From: Uliginosibacterium flavum
Lineage (GTDB): Bacteria; Pseudomonadota; Gammaproteobacteria; Burkholderiales; Rhodocyclaceae
DNA: 64,000 nt
Assembly: GCF_040566545.1 (NCBI RefSeq)
Contig: NZ_JBEWZI010000007.1
Location: forward strand, 1 to 64,000
Reading direction: 5' to 3'
Numbering within the stretch: the first letter of the stretch is position 1; each line of letters begins with the position of its first letter. Position numbers and translations under genes: made by a program. The notes below the pieces were generated by a model. It was not told where the DNA came from. It saw only the letters and a list, made by a program, of their open reading frames with translations, and made no database searches. Shown here in pieces: positions 25,448 to 33,911 of this stretch.

Positions 25448-26143
25448 TCACTCAGGCGCCGCATTCCTGCAGCCCACCGGGGCAGGAATTCCGTCGTAGA
25501 AACAGAGACTGCAGTTCGCCGTGCTGTCGATCACCTCGAAGAACACTTCGGGCGGGCAGTGAATAATCTCCTGCGCCTGGGTGACGTCGATAAGTTTACG
25601 CCGCAGGTTCTCCACCTCGGTTTGGGTGGGTTTCCCGTTGAGTCCTTCAAACCAGCGGTCGGTATGTTTGATGTGGCCCCAAGGGCAGTGGCAAAGGGTG
25701 ATCGGTGACATGAATGCGAACGAATAGCGCTTCAGGCCGATTTCCTGACAGGCATTGGCGATGATTTGCACGGTCAGTCCGCTAAGCAAAGCTTCGTCAA
25801 CGAACAGGGTATGTGCGGCCTTGTCAACCGCATCCAGCGTCATCAACAGCGAGTCGTAGGTGGAAACCCGCTTTGTTGCCGTGGTGCCCAGCGTCCGCTT
25901 GAACAGTTTTTTCTCGAAAATTCTCGCGAACCGGCAATCCATGGCCTCCGCCAGTTGCTGGGCGTAAAAATAGCCGGTATTCGGTATTGCTGAAATACAG
26001 TCGTATGACTTGCTCCTGGCATGCAGGTATTCGGCCATGCCGAGCGACAATCCACGTCGGATTTCCTGAATGGAAATACCGTCGATGATGTGCTTCTCAC
26101 CGAATTTGTAGATCTGATTGAATGCGCACTTGTTATCAAGCAT
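25448..26143 (-). CDS. Stand-alone PurF-like type I phosphoribosyltransferase
   Basis: About 231 residues from the ATG at 26143, preceded by a G8 tract serving as Shine-Dalgarno; the frame extends to 26194 without support. It aligns by eye to the C-terminal catalytic half of amidophosphoribosyltransferase: IYKFGEKHIIDGISIQEIRR matches the PurF IDG-x-S-V-x-x-x-R segment, and ISAIPNTGYFYAQQLAEAM matches its VPDSG loop. LFVDEALLSGLTVQIIANA is the PRPP-binding motif (Asp-Glu where PurF has Asp-Asp). The N-terminal glutaminase domain of PurF is absent. A PRPP-using enzyme of this type, followed without a gap by a HAD phosphatase, suggests transfer of 5-phosphoribose to a glycan. Confidence 0.8.
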   Translation of the reverse strand: MLDNKCAFNQIYKFGEKHIIDGISIQEIRRGLSLGMAEYLHARSKSYDCISAIPNTGYFYAQQLAEAMDCRFARIFEKKLFKRTLGTTATKRVSTYDSLLMTLDAVDKAAHTLFVDEALLSGLTVQIIANACQEIGLKRYSFAFMSPITLCHCPWGHIKHTDRWFEGLNGKPTQTEVENLRRKLIDVTQAQEIIHCPPEVFFEVIDSTANCSLCFYDGIPAPVGCRNAAPE

Positions 26144-27050
26144 CGGCGCCCCCCCCGATTGAATCGAATATTTTAGCGGCAATGAAATTGGCATGGTACC
26201 TGTATATCATATTCTGGACTTCGTGCCGGCAGGGCGCCAATGACGGCCAGATCGAGGGGTCTGCGCTATCAATAACCAGATCAGCCCCGATGACCGAATT
26301 GATGTAGTCCGCATGCGGTGAGAACACCCTCTTGCCCATCCACAGAGCTTCGAGGACCGCGCAGGTGAGCCGGGGATTGGGCTCATACAGCGACGAGCAA
26401 TTCTCGAGGCGCATGTACCACTCGAGACTGCCATACGGCACCCGTTTTTCCAGCCTCACGTTATCAAAGCTTTTCAGGCGCTGCCCGTGTTCATCAGGTC
26501 TGTCGGATACCACATGCAGCCGCTGCCCGCGGTGCTGGAAAGTGGAAGCCATCTCCGCGAGGCCGGTGTCGCGATCAGCCGACACCATGCAAAGGCAATA
26601 ACCCGCCTGCTTGTCGCTGTATTCGACAGGCGATTTATCTTGATGGATAAAGGGCTTCAGAAACCAGCCTTCGGCCAGCAAAGTCCGCCGACCCGGGAAC
26701 AGGTTACCTAGAAGCCCGACTTCTTCAGCAGTGCGGCCGAGCACCGACAAATTCTCTAGGTGCTGGCTGCGTCGATTCAGCTCGACCGCGGCTGCCGCGT
26801 CCATGTCGTCGACCTGGGGAATGATGACGCAGTGCCTCTGCTGCGGAATTTTTCCAAACAGTTCAAGCACGTCCTGACGCACGGAAAAAAGGAAATAGGC
26901 GTCGTAATCGAAAAAGTCTCCAGAATCGAGACCCGCAATGTGGCACTCATGGCCCAGCAACTGGATTCCCAGCTGCAGCAGCTTGGCCTCGACCTCGCCA
27001 CTACCGTGAAAAAACATCACGTCCCGGGACAGAACAAACAGAACCTTCAT
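26136..27050 (-). CDS. GT4-like glycosyltransferase
   Basis: About 304 residues from the ATG at 27050, which overlaps the previous stop by four bases. It starts MKVLFVLSRDVMFFHGSGEVEAKLLQLG, and its C-terminal half has EKRVPYGSLEWYMRLENCSSLYEPNPRLTCAVLEALWMGKRVFSP, the donor-binding pattern of a GT-B glycosyltransferase. It is short for GT4 (usually 350-400) and the first domain is compressed. It ends eight bases inside the phosphoribosyltransferase gene. I cannot assign a donor. Confidence 0.65.
   Translation of the reverse strand: MKVLFVLSRDVMFFHGSGEVEAKLLQLGIQLLGHECHIAGLDSGDFFDYDAYFLFSVRQDVLELFGKIPQQRHCVIIPQVDDMDAAAAVELNRRSQHLENLSVLGRTAEEVGLLGNLFPGRRTLLAEGWFLKPFIHQDKSPVEYSDKQAGYCLCMVSADRDTGLAEMASTFQHRGQRLHVVSDRPDEHGQRLKSFDNVRLEKRVPYGSLEWYMRLENCSSLYEPNPRLTCAVLEALWMGKRVFSPHADYINSVIGADLVIDSADPSIWPSLAPCRHEVQNMIYRYHANFIAAKIFDSIGGGADA
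26149..26156. repeat. Poly-G tract of 8 (minus strand) at the phosphoribosyltransferase ribosome binding site
   Basis: Eight C on the plus strand, five bases upstream of the PRTase start. The same bases encode Gly-Gly-Gly at the end of the preceding glycosyltransferase. Length change would alter the Shine-Dalgarno spacing and the last few residues of the upstream protein. Confidence 0.9.
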
Positions 27051-28246
27051 GCAAACCACCAAGTGTTATCCAGCATTTTCAGCAAACGTCTCCGCCAAGT
27101 GTTGTCGCCAATCAAGGTCTGGGCTTCCGAAGACTCATAACGGCCCCTTTCCAGTCGCAACCGGATCGCGGCCAGAAACCCATTGACATCCTTTGCAATG
27201 GTCATCCCCTGCGAGCTCCCGGTCGAAAACGCAAGGGGCGTGGAAACCGTGGCCATCCCCGCCGCCAGATACTCGTAGTACTTCATAGGGAACATGCTGC
27301 GGGTGTAGTCGTTGATCAGCGAGGGCAGGAGGCCCACCCGCATGCCGCGCAGGTAGTCGGGGAGTTGGGCGTAGGGCTTGTAGCCAAGAAAATGCACGTT
27401 GGGCAGGGTGCGCAGCTCGGCCACGAGCGGACTGTGCTGACCCTCACGCTCTTCGCCGATCAGAACCCAACTCCATTCCGGCTTGAGGTGGGCGCAGTCA
27501 ATCAGCAACTGGAAATCCACCTTGAAGTCGGAAAGCACGCCGTGATAGCACAGGCGAGGTTCGGGAATGCAGGCGAGGTCGGCCGGGATGGGGCCAGGCT
27601 CGAGCGCGCGGCCGAAGTGCTCGGCATCCACCACGTTGGGCAGGAAGTGGGTGTTGGCGTTGTACTGCTTGCAGTGTTCGGCCAGCACGGGTGCGGTGGC
27701 GAAGACTACGTCGGCGCGCTGAAGAAGCTGTTGCTCGGCGGCGCGAAAGGCTGGGCCGTCCACACCGGGCACGGCGGCAAGATCATCCACGCAGTGATAG
27801 AGGAGCGGGCCTTTGCGCATGCCGTCGATCACATCGAGCATGAAGGGGTGGTAGGTCCAGATCAAAGGGCTGGTGAAACCTTGCTGTCGGGTGGTGCGGG
27901 CGATGGCAGACTTGAACAGCAGACGATTGATCCTGCGGGTGAATGCATGCAGATGCCCGGCCGGTACGAGCAGCGGAGACAGCACATAGATGCCGGGGGC
28001 GCGCTCGGGCGCGCCAAAGATCAGGGATGCAAGCCCTTTGTGCAGACGATTCCAGAGTCGCCCCCAGTCTTTGGCGCTGCCAGCCTTGGGGCTACGCAGG
28101 CCGACGCTTTCCACATAAAGCACTTTGGTGCCCAGTTCGGCGAGTGATTTTGCGCAGTGCTGTTTGTTGGTCCAATAGGGTTCATCCCAGTCGGCCGTGG
28201 CAAAAAGGATGCAGCTTTGCGGGGGAGTCACTTCGCGCTCAGCCAT
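27047..28246 (-). CDS. GT4 glycosyltransferase
   Basis: About 399 residues from the ATG at 28246 (GAGG eight bases upstream; overlap of 8 with wecB). The open frame to 28342 would overlap wecB by 104 bases and is less likely. Features include CILFATADWDEPYWTNKQH at the N-terminus, PLIWTYHPFM and YHCVDDLAAVPG in the first domain, and MFPMKYYEYLAAGMATVSTPL in the donor domain. This is the pattern of teichuronic/capsular GT4 enzymes with the conserved K-x-x-EY-x-A-x-G motif. It probably transfers one sugar of the repeat unit. Confidence 0.83.
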   Translation of the reverse strand: MAEREVTPPQSCILFATADWDEPYWTNKQHCAKSLAELGTKVLYVESVGLRSPKAGSAKDWGRLWNRLHKGLASLIFGAPERAPGIYVLSPLLVPAGHLHAFTRRINRLLFKSAIARTTRQQGFTSPLIWTYHPFMLDVIDGMRKGPLLYHCVDDLAAVPGVDGPAFRAAEQQLLQRADVVFATAPVLAEHCKQYNANTHFLPNVVDAEHFGRALEPGPIPADLACIPEPRLCYHGVLSDFKVDFQLLIDCAHLKPEWSWVLIGEEREGQHSPLVAELRTLPNVHFLGYKPYAQLPDYLRGMRVGLLPSLINDYTRSMFPMKYYEYLAAGMATVSTPLAFSTGSSQGMTIAKDVNGFLAAIRLRLERGRYESSEAQTLIGDNTWRRRLLKMLDNTWWFA

Positions 28247-29366
28247 GGAAGGCCTCGCAGGGTTCGCCATACAGGGCTGCCACGATGCGCGCTGATGCGT
28301 GGCCATCGCCATAAGGATTCTGGCGAGCGCGGAGGGTCTCACATCTGGCGGGGTCGCTTAGCCAGCCATTCACTGCAGCCTCGATCACAACAGGATCTTG
28401 CCCGGCCAGCATGGCAAAACCCGCCTTCACGCCTTCCATACGCTCTGTGTGCTGGCGCATTACGACCACGGGGGTGCCGAAACTGGGGGCTTCTTCCTGG
28501 ATTCCACCGGAATCGCTGAGCACGAGGCTGGCGCGGCTGATCAGATAGAGGCTGGTGTGGTAGTCGACAGGGTCAGTCAGCAGCAGGTTGGGTCGATGCG
28601 CAAGCAGACGATGCACGGGCTCGCGCACGGCGGGGTTGAGATGCACCGGGAAGATCCACTGGATGCCCGGGTGCTGCTCGCTCAGGCGGGCAAGCATGTG
28701 GCAGAAGGCTTCCATCACGCTGCCAAAATTTTCGCGACGATGGCAGGTGACCAGCACAACAGGGCCTGCGGCAAGGCGCTGACCGATTTCTGCCGGCACG
28801 CTGGCTGGCACGCCCTCGGGCCAGATGGCTTTTGCCTGCGCAATGGCGTCGACCACGGTGTTGCCGGTGACGCGGATGGCCGCTGCCGGAACGCCCTCTG
28901 CGCGCAGCGCTGCAGCAGCCATGGGGGTAGGCGCAAAATGCAGGGTGGCGATGCGCGCGAGCAGGCTGCGATTGGCCTCTTCGGGGAATGGGCTGGCCAG
29001 ATCACCGGTGCGCAGACCGGCCTCGACATGCGCAACGCGAATGCCGCGCTGAAAGGCCGCCAGGCCGCCGCAAAAGGCCGTGGTGGTGTCGCCCTGCACC
29101 AGCACCCAGTCCGGCTGCTCTTGTTCCAGCACAGTATCCAGGCCTTCGAGCAAGCGGGCAGCAAGGATGTTGAGCGAGCGGCCGGGGCTCATGGTGTCAA
29201 GCTGGATGTGCGGCTGCAGGCCGAATGCGCCAAGGGCCTGCTGGAGCATTTCACGGTGTTGCCCACTGGCACACACGCGCACCTCCGCGCGCTGCTTCAG
29301 CGCAGAGATGACTGGGGCTAACTTGATGACCTCAGGACGAGTGCCGAGCACGACAAGCGCCTTCAC
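28239..29366 (-). CDS. wecB: UDP-N-acetylglucosamine 2-epimerase (non-hydrolysing)
   Basis: A 375-residue protein starting with GTG at 29366 (overlap GTGA with the deacetylase gene). Family motifs are VLGTRPEVIKLAPVISAL at the start, VQGDTTTAFCGGLAAFQ, HVEAGLRTGDLASPFPEEANR and DSGGIQEEAPSFGTPVVVMR. It converts UDP-GlcNAc to UDP-ManNAc in the cytoplasm. This supplies a ManNAc or ManNAcA donor for the polysaccharide; the ugd-like dehydrogenase at base 1 could be related, but its fold there looks like Ugd. No WecC is seen in the window. Confidence 0.92.
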   Translation of the reverse strand: MKALVVLGTRPEVIKLAPVISALKQRAEVRVCASGQHREMLQQALGAFGLQPHIQLDTMSPGRSLNILAARLLEGLDTVLEQEQPDWVLVQGDTTTAFCGGLAAFQRGIRVAHVEAGLRTGDLASPFPEEANRSLLARIATLHFAPTPMAAAALRAEGVPAAAIRVTGNTVVDAIAQAKAIWPEGVPASVPAEIGQRLAAGPVVLVTCHRRENFGSVMEAFCHMLARLSEQHPGIQWIFPVHLNPAVREPVHRLLAHRPNLLLTDPVDYHTSLYLISRASLVLSDSGGIQEEAPSFGTPVVVMRQHTERMEGVKAGFAMLAGQDPVVIEAAVNGWLSDPARCETLRARQNPYGDGHASARIVAALYGEPCEAFHG

Positions 29367-30919
29367 GCGAGCACACTTCCGTCAGCCAACGGCTGCAGGG
29401 TGCCTCGATACTCGACGCCAAATCCGGCGGCGTAGCCTTGGGGCAGATTCGTTTCAAAGCCGACCGCAGTACGCCACAGGCGGATGGCTGCGCGTGCACG
29501 CAGAAAATCCATGGCTTCACGTTCGTCCATGAAGCGCGGGCTGCGGGCCTTGCTGCGAATGTGGGCAATCAGATCTTGGTGAGCCTGGATGCGGACGGTT
29601 TCGTCAGGCCAGCCATAGGCGTAACGCTCGGAAAACGGGTGATCCAGAAAACCAAAGAGCGTGCGGGTTTCCAATGCGCGATCGAAGGCGGCCTTGAAGA
29701 CGGCCAACGGATCGCCTTCGGCCAGCATGCAGTCCCCGTGCATCATGGTCTGCTGACTGTGCCCGATAAAACCTTGTGGCAGACCGGCCAGCTCGCCGCC
29801 GCGCGCGAGCAGAAATTCGGGATCATTGCGGATGATGCCGCCGATGCAGCCTTTGTAGCCTGCCTCACACAGCCCCTGAAGGGCGTAGTGCGGCGACTGG
29901 TGAAAGGGGGAGACGGCGTATTCAACAGCCGCACCTGTGGCGTCGAGGATGCGCTGATACGACTCACGCCCTTCGGCAAGCGCCGCCTCATAGCTGCCAC
30001 CCCAGTTCGGCGCGTGGGTGGCAGTGTGTGACATCAGCACGCCGCCGGCATCGCAGAATTCGCGCAAGAAGGCGTGGTGGCCGTCGTGATGCAGGTTGGT
30101 GGTGTGAATGGCCAGCGACAGCGGCACACCCATCTCGCGATAGAACTGCCACAGGGGGCGCGCAGATGCAATGTCTTCGTCGCAGTCGAGCCGCATGGTG
30201 ATGGCTGCATCACACCCCCAAGGGAGTTCGCTGATCACTGGCACACAAGGCAGACGCTCGCTCTGCCAGTGGGCGAGAAAATGCTCGATCAGCCGCCACT
30301 CGAAGGAATCGATCAGGCCCACGGCGCGATTTACCCACAGTACCGTGCTCTCGCCCACCGTGAAGTGTGCAACGTAGGTCATCAGCGCCTCACCATCAGC
30401 TTCGACCCGGGCTAGCTCGGTTTCGGCAGGCGCCTGAACCGGCTCGGCCAGACTCCAGATGGAGCCGTCTACACGGATAGCACCAAAGGCAAGGTTGTTC
30501 CACTCGTTGGTGAAGTCGAAACGTTCCAGCGCTCGACCCCAAGAGGATGCGCCGAAGCTCGCAGCACCCTGCAGATACCGCACCTTGGCGGGGCTTTCGG
30601 CGCTTTCGCGTGACGGCGCTGATGGGCTGCACGCCCAGTCTGCGCCCTCTGACCATGACTTCGCCTGAAGCCCGAAACGGGCATGCAGGCAAGCCGGCAG
30701 CTTGCCGAACAGAATGAGCTTGCGTGGCCTGGCATCAAGCCAGTGCAGCAAAGATTGCGCAGCCGAGTCGTCTGGCGCGATAGCGACCACAACATCGTTT
30801 TGCGGCAGGCTCGCAGGTGCCAGTGGCATGGCAAGCGAACGACTGACGGAGCGGCGCAAGGCCGCCAGCACCAGCTCACCGGCCTCACGATGGGGGAACC
30901 CGGCCAGAACGCCGATCAT
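29363..30919 (-). CDS. CE4 (NodB-like) polysaccharide deacetylase-like protein with N-terminal extension
   Basis: A 518-residue protein whose ATG at 30919 overlaps the CapK-like stop (ATGA). Residues about 235-455 resemble the CE4 barrel. The first metal-binding Asp lies in MRLDCDEDIASARPLW (D245, D247) and the His pair in LMSHTATHAPNW (H298, H302), the H-x3-H of the family. The first ~230 residues form an unrelated extension without a motif I know. No signal peptide is visible, so it would act in the cytoplasm, unlike most CE4 enzymes. It may deacetylate a nucleotide- or lipid-linked amino sugar; substrate unknown. Confidence 0.75.
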   Translation of the reverse strand: MIGVLAGFPHREAGELVLAALRRSVSRSLAMPLAPASLPQNDVVVAIAPDDSAAQSLLHWLDARPRKLILFGKLPACLHARFGLQAKSWSEGADWACSPSAPSRESAESPAKVRYLQGAASFGASSWGRALERFDFTNEWNNLAFGAIRVDGSIWSLAEPVQAPAETELARVEADGEALMTYVAHFTVGESTVLWVNRAVGLIDSFEWRLIEHFLAHWQSERLPCVPVISELPWGCDAAITMRLDCDEDIASARPLWQFYREMGVPLSLAIHTTNLHHDGHHAFLREFCDAGGVLMSHTATHAPNWGGSYEAALAEGRESYQRILDATGAAVEYAVSPFHQSPHYALQGLCEAGYKGCIGGIIRNDPEFLLARGGELAGLPQGFIGHSQQTMMHGDCMLAEGDPLAVFKAAFDRALETRTLFGFLDHPFSERYAYGWPDETVRIQAHQDLIAHIRSKARSPRFMDEREAMDFLRARAAIRLWRTAVGFETNLPQGYAAGFGVEYRGTLQPLADGSVLA

Positions 30920-32295
30920 GCACTCACCACATGCCGGAACTTGGCTCGATGCCCCACTCGCACAAATGCCTCATGCCCGACAAACTCGACATCGAGCGCA
31001 CCAGGCCAGTATCCCTCGATCTTGGCCGCGATCTGCGCCGGATCGGCATGCAACTCGGGCACGATGCGCAGCACAGGTTTCTCGCCGCGAACATCGATCT
31101 GGAATTCCTGGATACCGCCCACACGGTGATCAAGCATGTCCTGAATGGTATGGGTGGGATAGGCCACGCCGGCAAGATGCACGATGTCATGAATGCGGCC
31201 AACGATATCGGTGAGATAGAAGCCGTCCGCACGTTGCTCGACGCGAGCCAAGTCGCCCGTGGCATAGCGGACCAGCGGCATGAGTCGGTTACGGAAGCCA
31301 GTGAACACCAGTTCCTGTTCGCCGCCAGCTGTCTTGACACTCTCGGGCCAGCCTTCAGAATCGAGCACCTGCAGGCCCTTTTTATGGCCTTCCAGCTCGT
31401 AGGCCATCACACCCAACTCGGCCAGACCGTAGCGGTCAACGACCCTGCAGCGCAGGGCACGGGCAATCTGCTCGCGCTGGTAGGGTTCCAGCAGCTCGCC
31501 ACTGGATTCGAATACGCTGAAGGCTTTCGCACTACCGCAGTGACGCTCGATATAACAGGCCAGTGCGTAGATCGTGGAAGGATGCCCGTGCACCATGTAG
31601 GGCTTGCGGCGCTTGAGCGTGGCCCAGATTTCGGCGAGGCCCACATCGTCCAGACGATCAAAGAAGATGTTGCTGCGATTCATCGCGAAGCATTTGAAAT
31701 CTTCGCGCGTGGGCCAGCCAGGGTCGGCAGCGTCAGGAAAACGACAGGCGAAATGCAGCTCGGAGCGCCACTTGTAGTTGCCAGCCCGCTCGCGGGCGTA
31801 GAGCGTGACAGCGGAAGAGTAGTCTGCGGCGGCCTGATCGTAAGCAATATGGCAAGAAAGCCCGGTGGAGCCGCCGGTCTTGCACATGTGGTGCCGCAAA
31901 TCTGCCAAGGATTGCGAATACATGCGCTCGCCCTGCTCGCGCATGATCTCCTTGGTGAGATAAGGCAGGTCGCTCAGGTAGCGGATGTCTTTCGCGACAG
32001 ATTCCGGATCGAAACCAGTCTGGGCAAACAGATCACGGTAATAGGGCACTTCACGACCGGCAAAACGCAGCGTATCGACGAGTGAAGCCTGCGCCTGGGC
32101 AAAGCGTTGCGCAAAAGGATGACGGTAATACTGCCTCAGCTCGCTGACCTTGGAGCGCACATCACGTTGCTCGCGCCGCTCGGCTATCGGGTAGGCAATG
32201 ACAGCGCTGGCCAGACCTTTAATCAAACTGAAAGGTCGCAGGGAAAACAGTTTCTCGGAGGCCAGCAAGGCCGGATGATGAGCAGAAATTCTCAT
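30916..32295 (-). CDS. CapK/PaaK-like adenylate-forming protein
   Basis: About 459 residues from the ATG at 32295, one base after the ATPase stop (TGA-C-ATG); the frame could begin at 32316. The ATP-binding region is CKTGGSTGLSC (about residues 140-150), with SGELLEPYQREQIARALRCRVVDRYGLAELG as the AMP-binding signature Y-G-x-x-E region. Proteins of this type occur in many capsule and O-antigen clusters as CapK. Phenylacetyl-CoA ligases are the best-known relatives, but the role in polysaccharide clusters is not settled. Activation of an acid group for sugar acylation is plausible. Confidence 0.8.
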   Translation of the reverse strand: MRISAHHPALLASEKLFSLRPFSLIKGLASAVIAYPIAERREQRDVRSKVSELRQYYRHPFAQRFAQAQASLVDTLRFAGREVPYYRDLFAQTGFDPESVAKDIRYLSDLPYLTKEIMREQGERMYSQSLADLRHHMCKTGGSTGLSCHIAYDQAAADYSSAVTLYARERAGNYKWRSELHFACRFPDAADPGWPTREDFKCFAMNRSNIFFDRLDDVGLAEIWATLKRRKPYMVHGHPSTIYALACYIERHCGSAKAFSVFESSGELLEPYQREQIARALRCRVVDRYGLAELGVMAYELEGHKKGLQVLDSEGWPESVKTAGGEQELVFTGFRNRLMPLVRYATGDLARVEQRADGFYLTDIVGRIHDIVHLAGVAYPTHTIQDMLDHRVGGIQEFQIDVRGEKPVLRIVPELHADPAQIAAKIEGYWPGALDVEFVGHEAFVRVGHRAKFRHVVSA

Positions 32296-32296
32296 G

Positions 32297-33046
32297 TCAG
32301 GCGGTGGCGGCGGCATCGGAGGCTACGGGATCGAGTTTTTCGTCACTCAGGATCACGCCGTGTTCGAGATGGATTCTGCGATTGCAGACTTTGGCAATCA
32401 ACTTTGGGTCATGCGAAGCGATCACCAGAATTGCAGCCTTGCTTACCAGGACATCCAGCCTGGACTGGGCTTTTTCGCTGAACTCCGCATCACCTACGCT
32501 GAGCCATTCATCCATGACCAAAATGTCGGCCTCCACACTGGTGGAAATGGCAAAAGCCAAACGCAACAGCATTCCGCTGGAGTAGGTTCGAACCGGCAGA
32601 TTGAGATAATCACCCAGGCCGGTGAAATCGGCGATTTCGTCTGTCTTGGCGCGGATGATTGCCGGGAGCAGGCCATCCATGATGCCGCGCAGGTAAATGT
32701 TTTCGAAGCCAGTGGCGTCAGGATCCATGCCCATGGAAACGTCAAGCAGCGAAGCCACGCGACCACTCATGCTCAGGCGCCCACGCACCGGGGCATATAC
32801 GCCAGAGAGCACGCGCAGCAAGGTAGTCTTGCCCGAGCCGTTGTGCCCTACCAGACCAACCCGATCACCCTCGCGGATCTCGAAATCGATTTCGTTCAGC
32901 GCCCGCACCACAGGATGCTGATTGGCGTTCATTCCAATCCGGCCACCGGTAGACAAATGCATCACCGTGTTTTTCAGTGAGCGGTGCGAGTTCTCGTAAA
33001 TCGGGAACTCCACACACAGTTTTTCAGCTTGAATATGTACCGTCAT
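32297..33046 (-). CDS. Polysaccharide ABC exporter, ATP-binding subunit (Wzt/KpsT type)
   Basis: About 249 residues from the ATG at 33046, one base after the permease stop. Walker A is GHNGSGKTT (67-75), the signature YSSGMLLRL begins near 155, Walker B is ILVMDEWL (175-182), and the H-loop is SHD (211-213). The protein ends at the ABC domain and has no C-terminal carbohydrate-binding domain. It therefore resembles KpsT or the shorter Wzt forms, in which chain length is not read by the ATPase. It pairs with the permease at 33048-33911 to flip a completed polymer to the periplasm. Confidence 0.92.
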   Translation of the reverse strand: MTVHIQAEKLCVEFPIYENSHRSLKNTVMHLSTGGRIGMNANQHPVVRALNEIDFEIREGDRVGLVGHNGSGKTTLLRVLSGVYAPVRGRLSMSGRVASLLDVSMGMDPDATGFENIYLRGIMDGLLPAIIRAKTDEIADFTGLGDYLNLPVRTYSSGMLLRLAFAISTSVEADILVMDEWLSVGDAEFSEKAQSRLDVLVSKAAILVIASHDPKLIAKVCNRRIHLEHGVILSDEKLDPVASDAAATA

Positions 33047-33047
33047 G

Positions 33048-33911
33048 TCACAACCAGTAAGCAACGCGTTCGCGAAAACGGACCATCAGGTAGTGCGCTG
33101 CGGCGAACCCGAGAAAAATCAAGGCAAGCGACCACAACCAAGGCTCCAGCATTATCGGCGTCCCCAGAATGGGCGCGCGAATGATCTCGATCAGGTGATT
33201 AAAAGGATTGATGTCAGCAATCCAGGCTCGCTCCTTCAAATCGCTGGCTCGCCACATTACCGGCGTCAAAAAGAATCCCACCTGAAAAAGATTGCCGATG
33301 ATGGGCATCACATCCCGATAACGCGCACAAAGAATACCAAACACGATGCCTGACCAGACTGCATTGAGCATCAGAATCAGCAGGCCTGGAACAAGCAGGA
33401 GAAACTCCAGCGTGAGTGAATGGCCGAAAAAAACCATCAGCAGCACCACGACAGGAAGACTGTGCAACAGAATGACGAGGTTTCGCCAGACCATGCGGCA
33501 AACGTGCGTAGTCAAAGGCATCCGGATCTGCTTGATGGTGGAGCCCGCTCCGATCATCGCATTGCAGCCTTCGTTTGCCGCTGTACTGATGAATTGCCAA
33601 ACCACCATTCCAATCCCGAGATAAGGCAGGTAATCAGAGATCTCCTGACCCAACAATTCGGAATACATAAAGCCCAGCACTCCCACCATAACGAGCGTGG
33701 TAAGCGTAAACCAGAAGGGTCCCAGCACCGAGCGTCGGTAACGCTGGCGGATGTCGTGCCAGCCAAGCGCCAGCCAGACATGCATGGCGCGCAGACCGGT
33801 AATGATGTCATTGCGCCCGGTGTGGCTACGCCAATGCTCCAGCGAATGGGCCTGTTGCTGCGAAGTCGCATCTGCGTGTGGCTGCACAGCGAACTTGTCA
33901 GTTTCGGCCAT
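33048..33911 (-). CDS. Polysaccharide ABC exporter, permease subunit (Wzm/KpsM type)
   Basis: About 287 residues from the ATG at 33911, overlapping manC by 14 bases; the frame continues upstream to 34004 inside manC without support. Six hydrophobic segments follow a cytoplasmic N-terminal ~60 residues. RSVLGPFWFTLTTLVMVGVL and YLGIGMVVWQF fit the ABC-2 polysaccharide permease family. The transporter moves lipid-linked glycan across the inner membrane. The pair defines this as an ABC-dependent pathway, and no Wzx or Wzy is visible in the window. Confidence 0.9.
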   Translation of the reverse strand: MAETDKFAVQPHADATSQQQAHSLEHWRSHTGRNDIITGLRAMHVWLALGWHDIRQRYRRSVLGPFWFTLTTLVMVGVLGFMYSELLGQEISDYLPYLGIGMVVWQFISTAANEGCNAMIGAGSTIKQIRMPLTTHVCRMVWRNLVILLHSLPVVVLLMVFFGHSLTLEFLLLVPGLLILMLNAVWSGIVFGILCARYRDVMPIIGNLFQVGFFLTPVMWRASDLKERAWIADINPFNHLIEIIRAPILGTPIMLEPWLWSLALIFLGFAAAHYLMVRFRERVAYWL

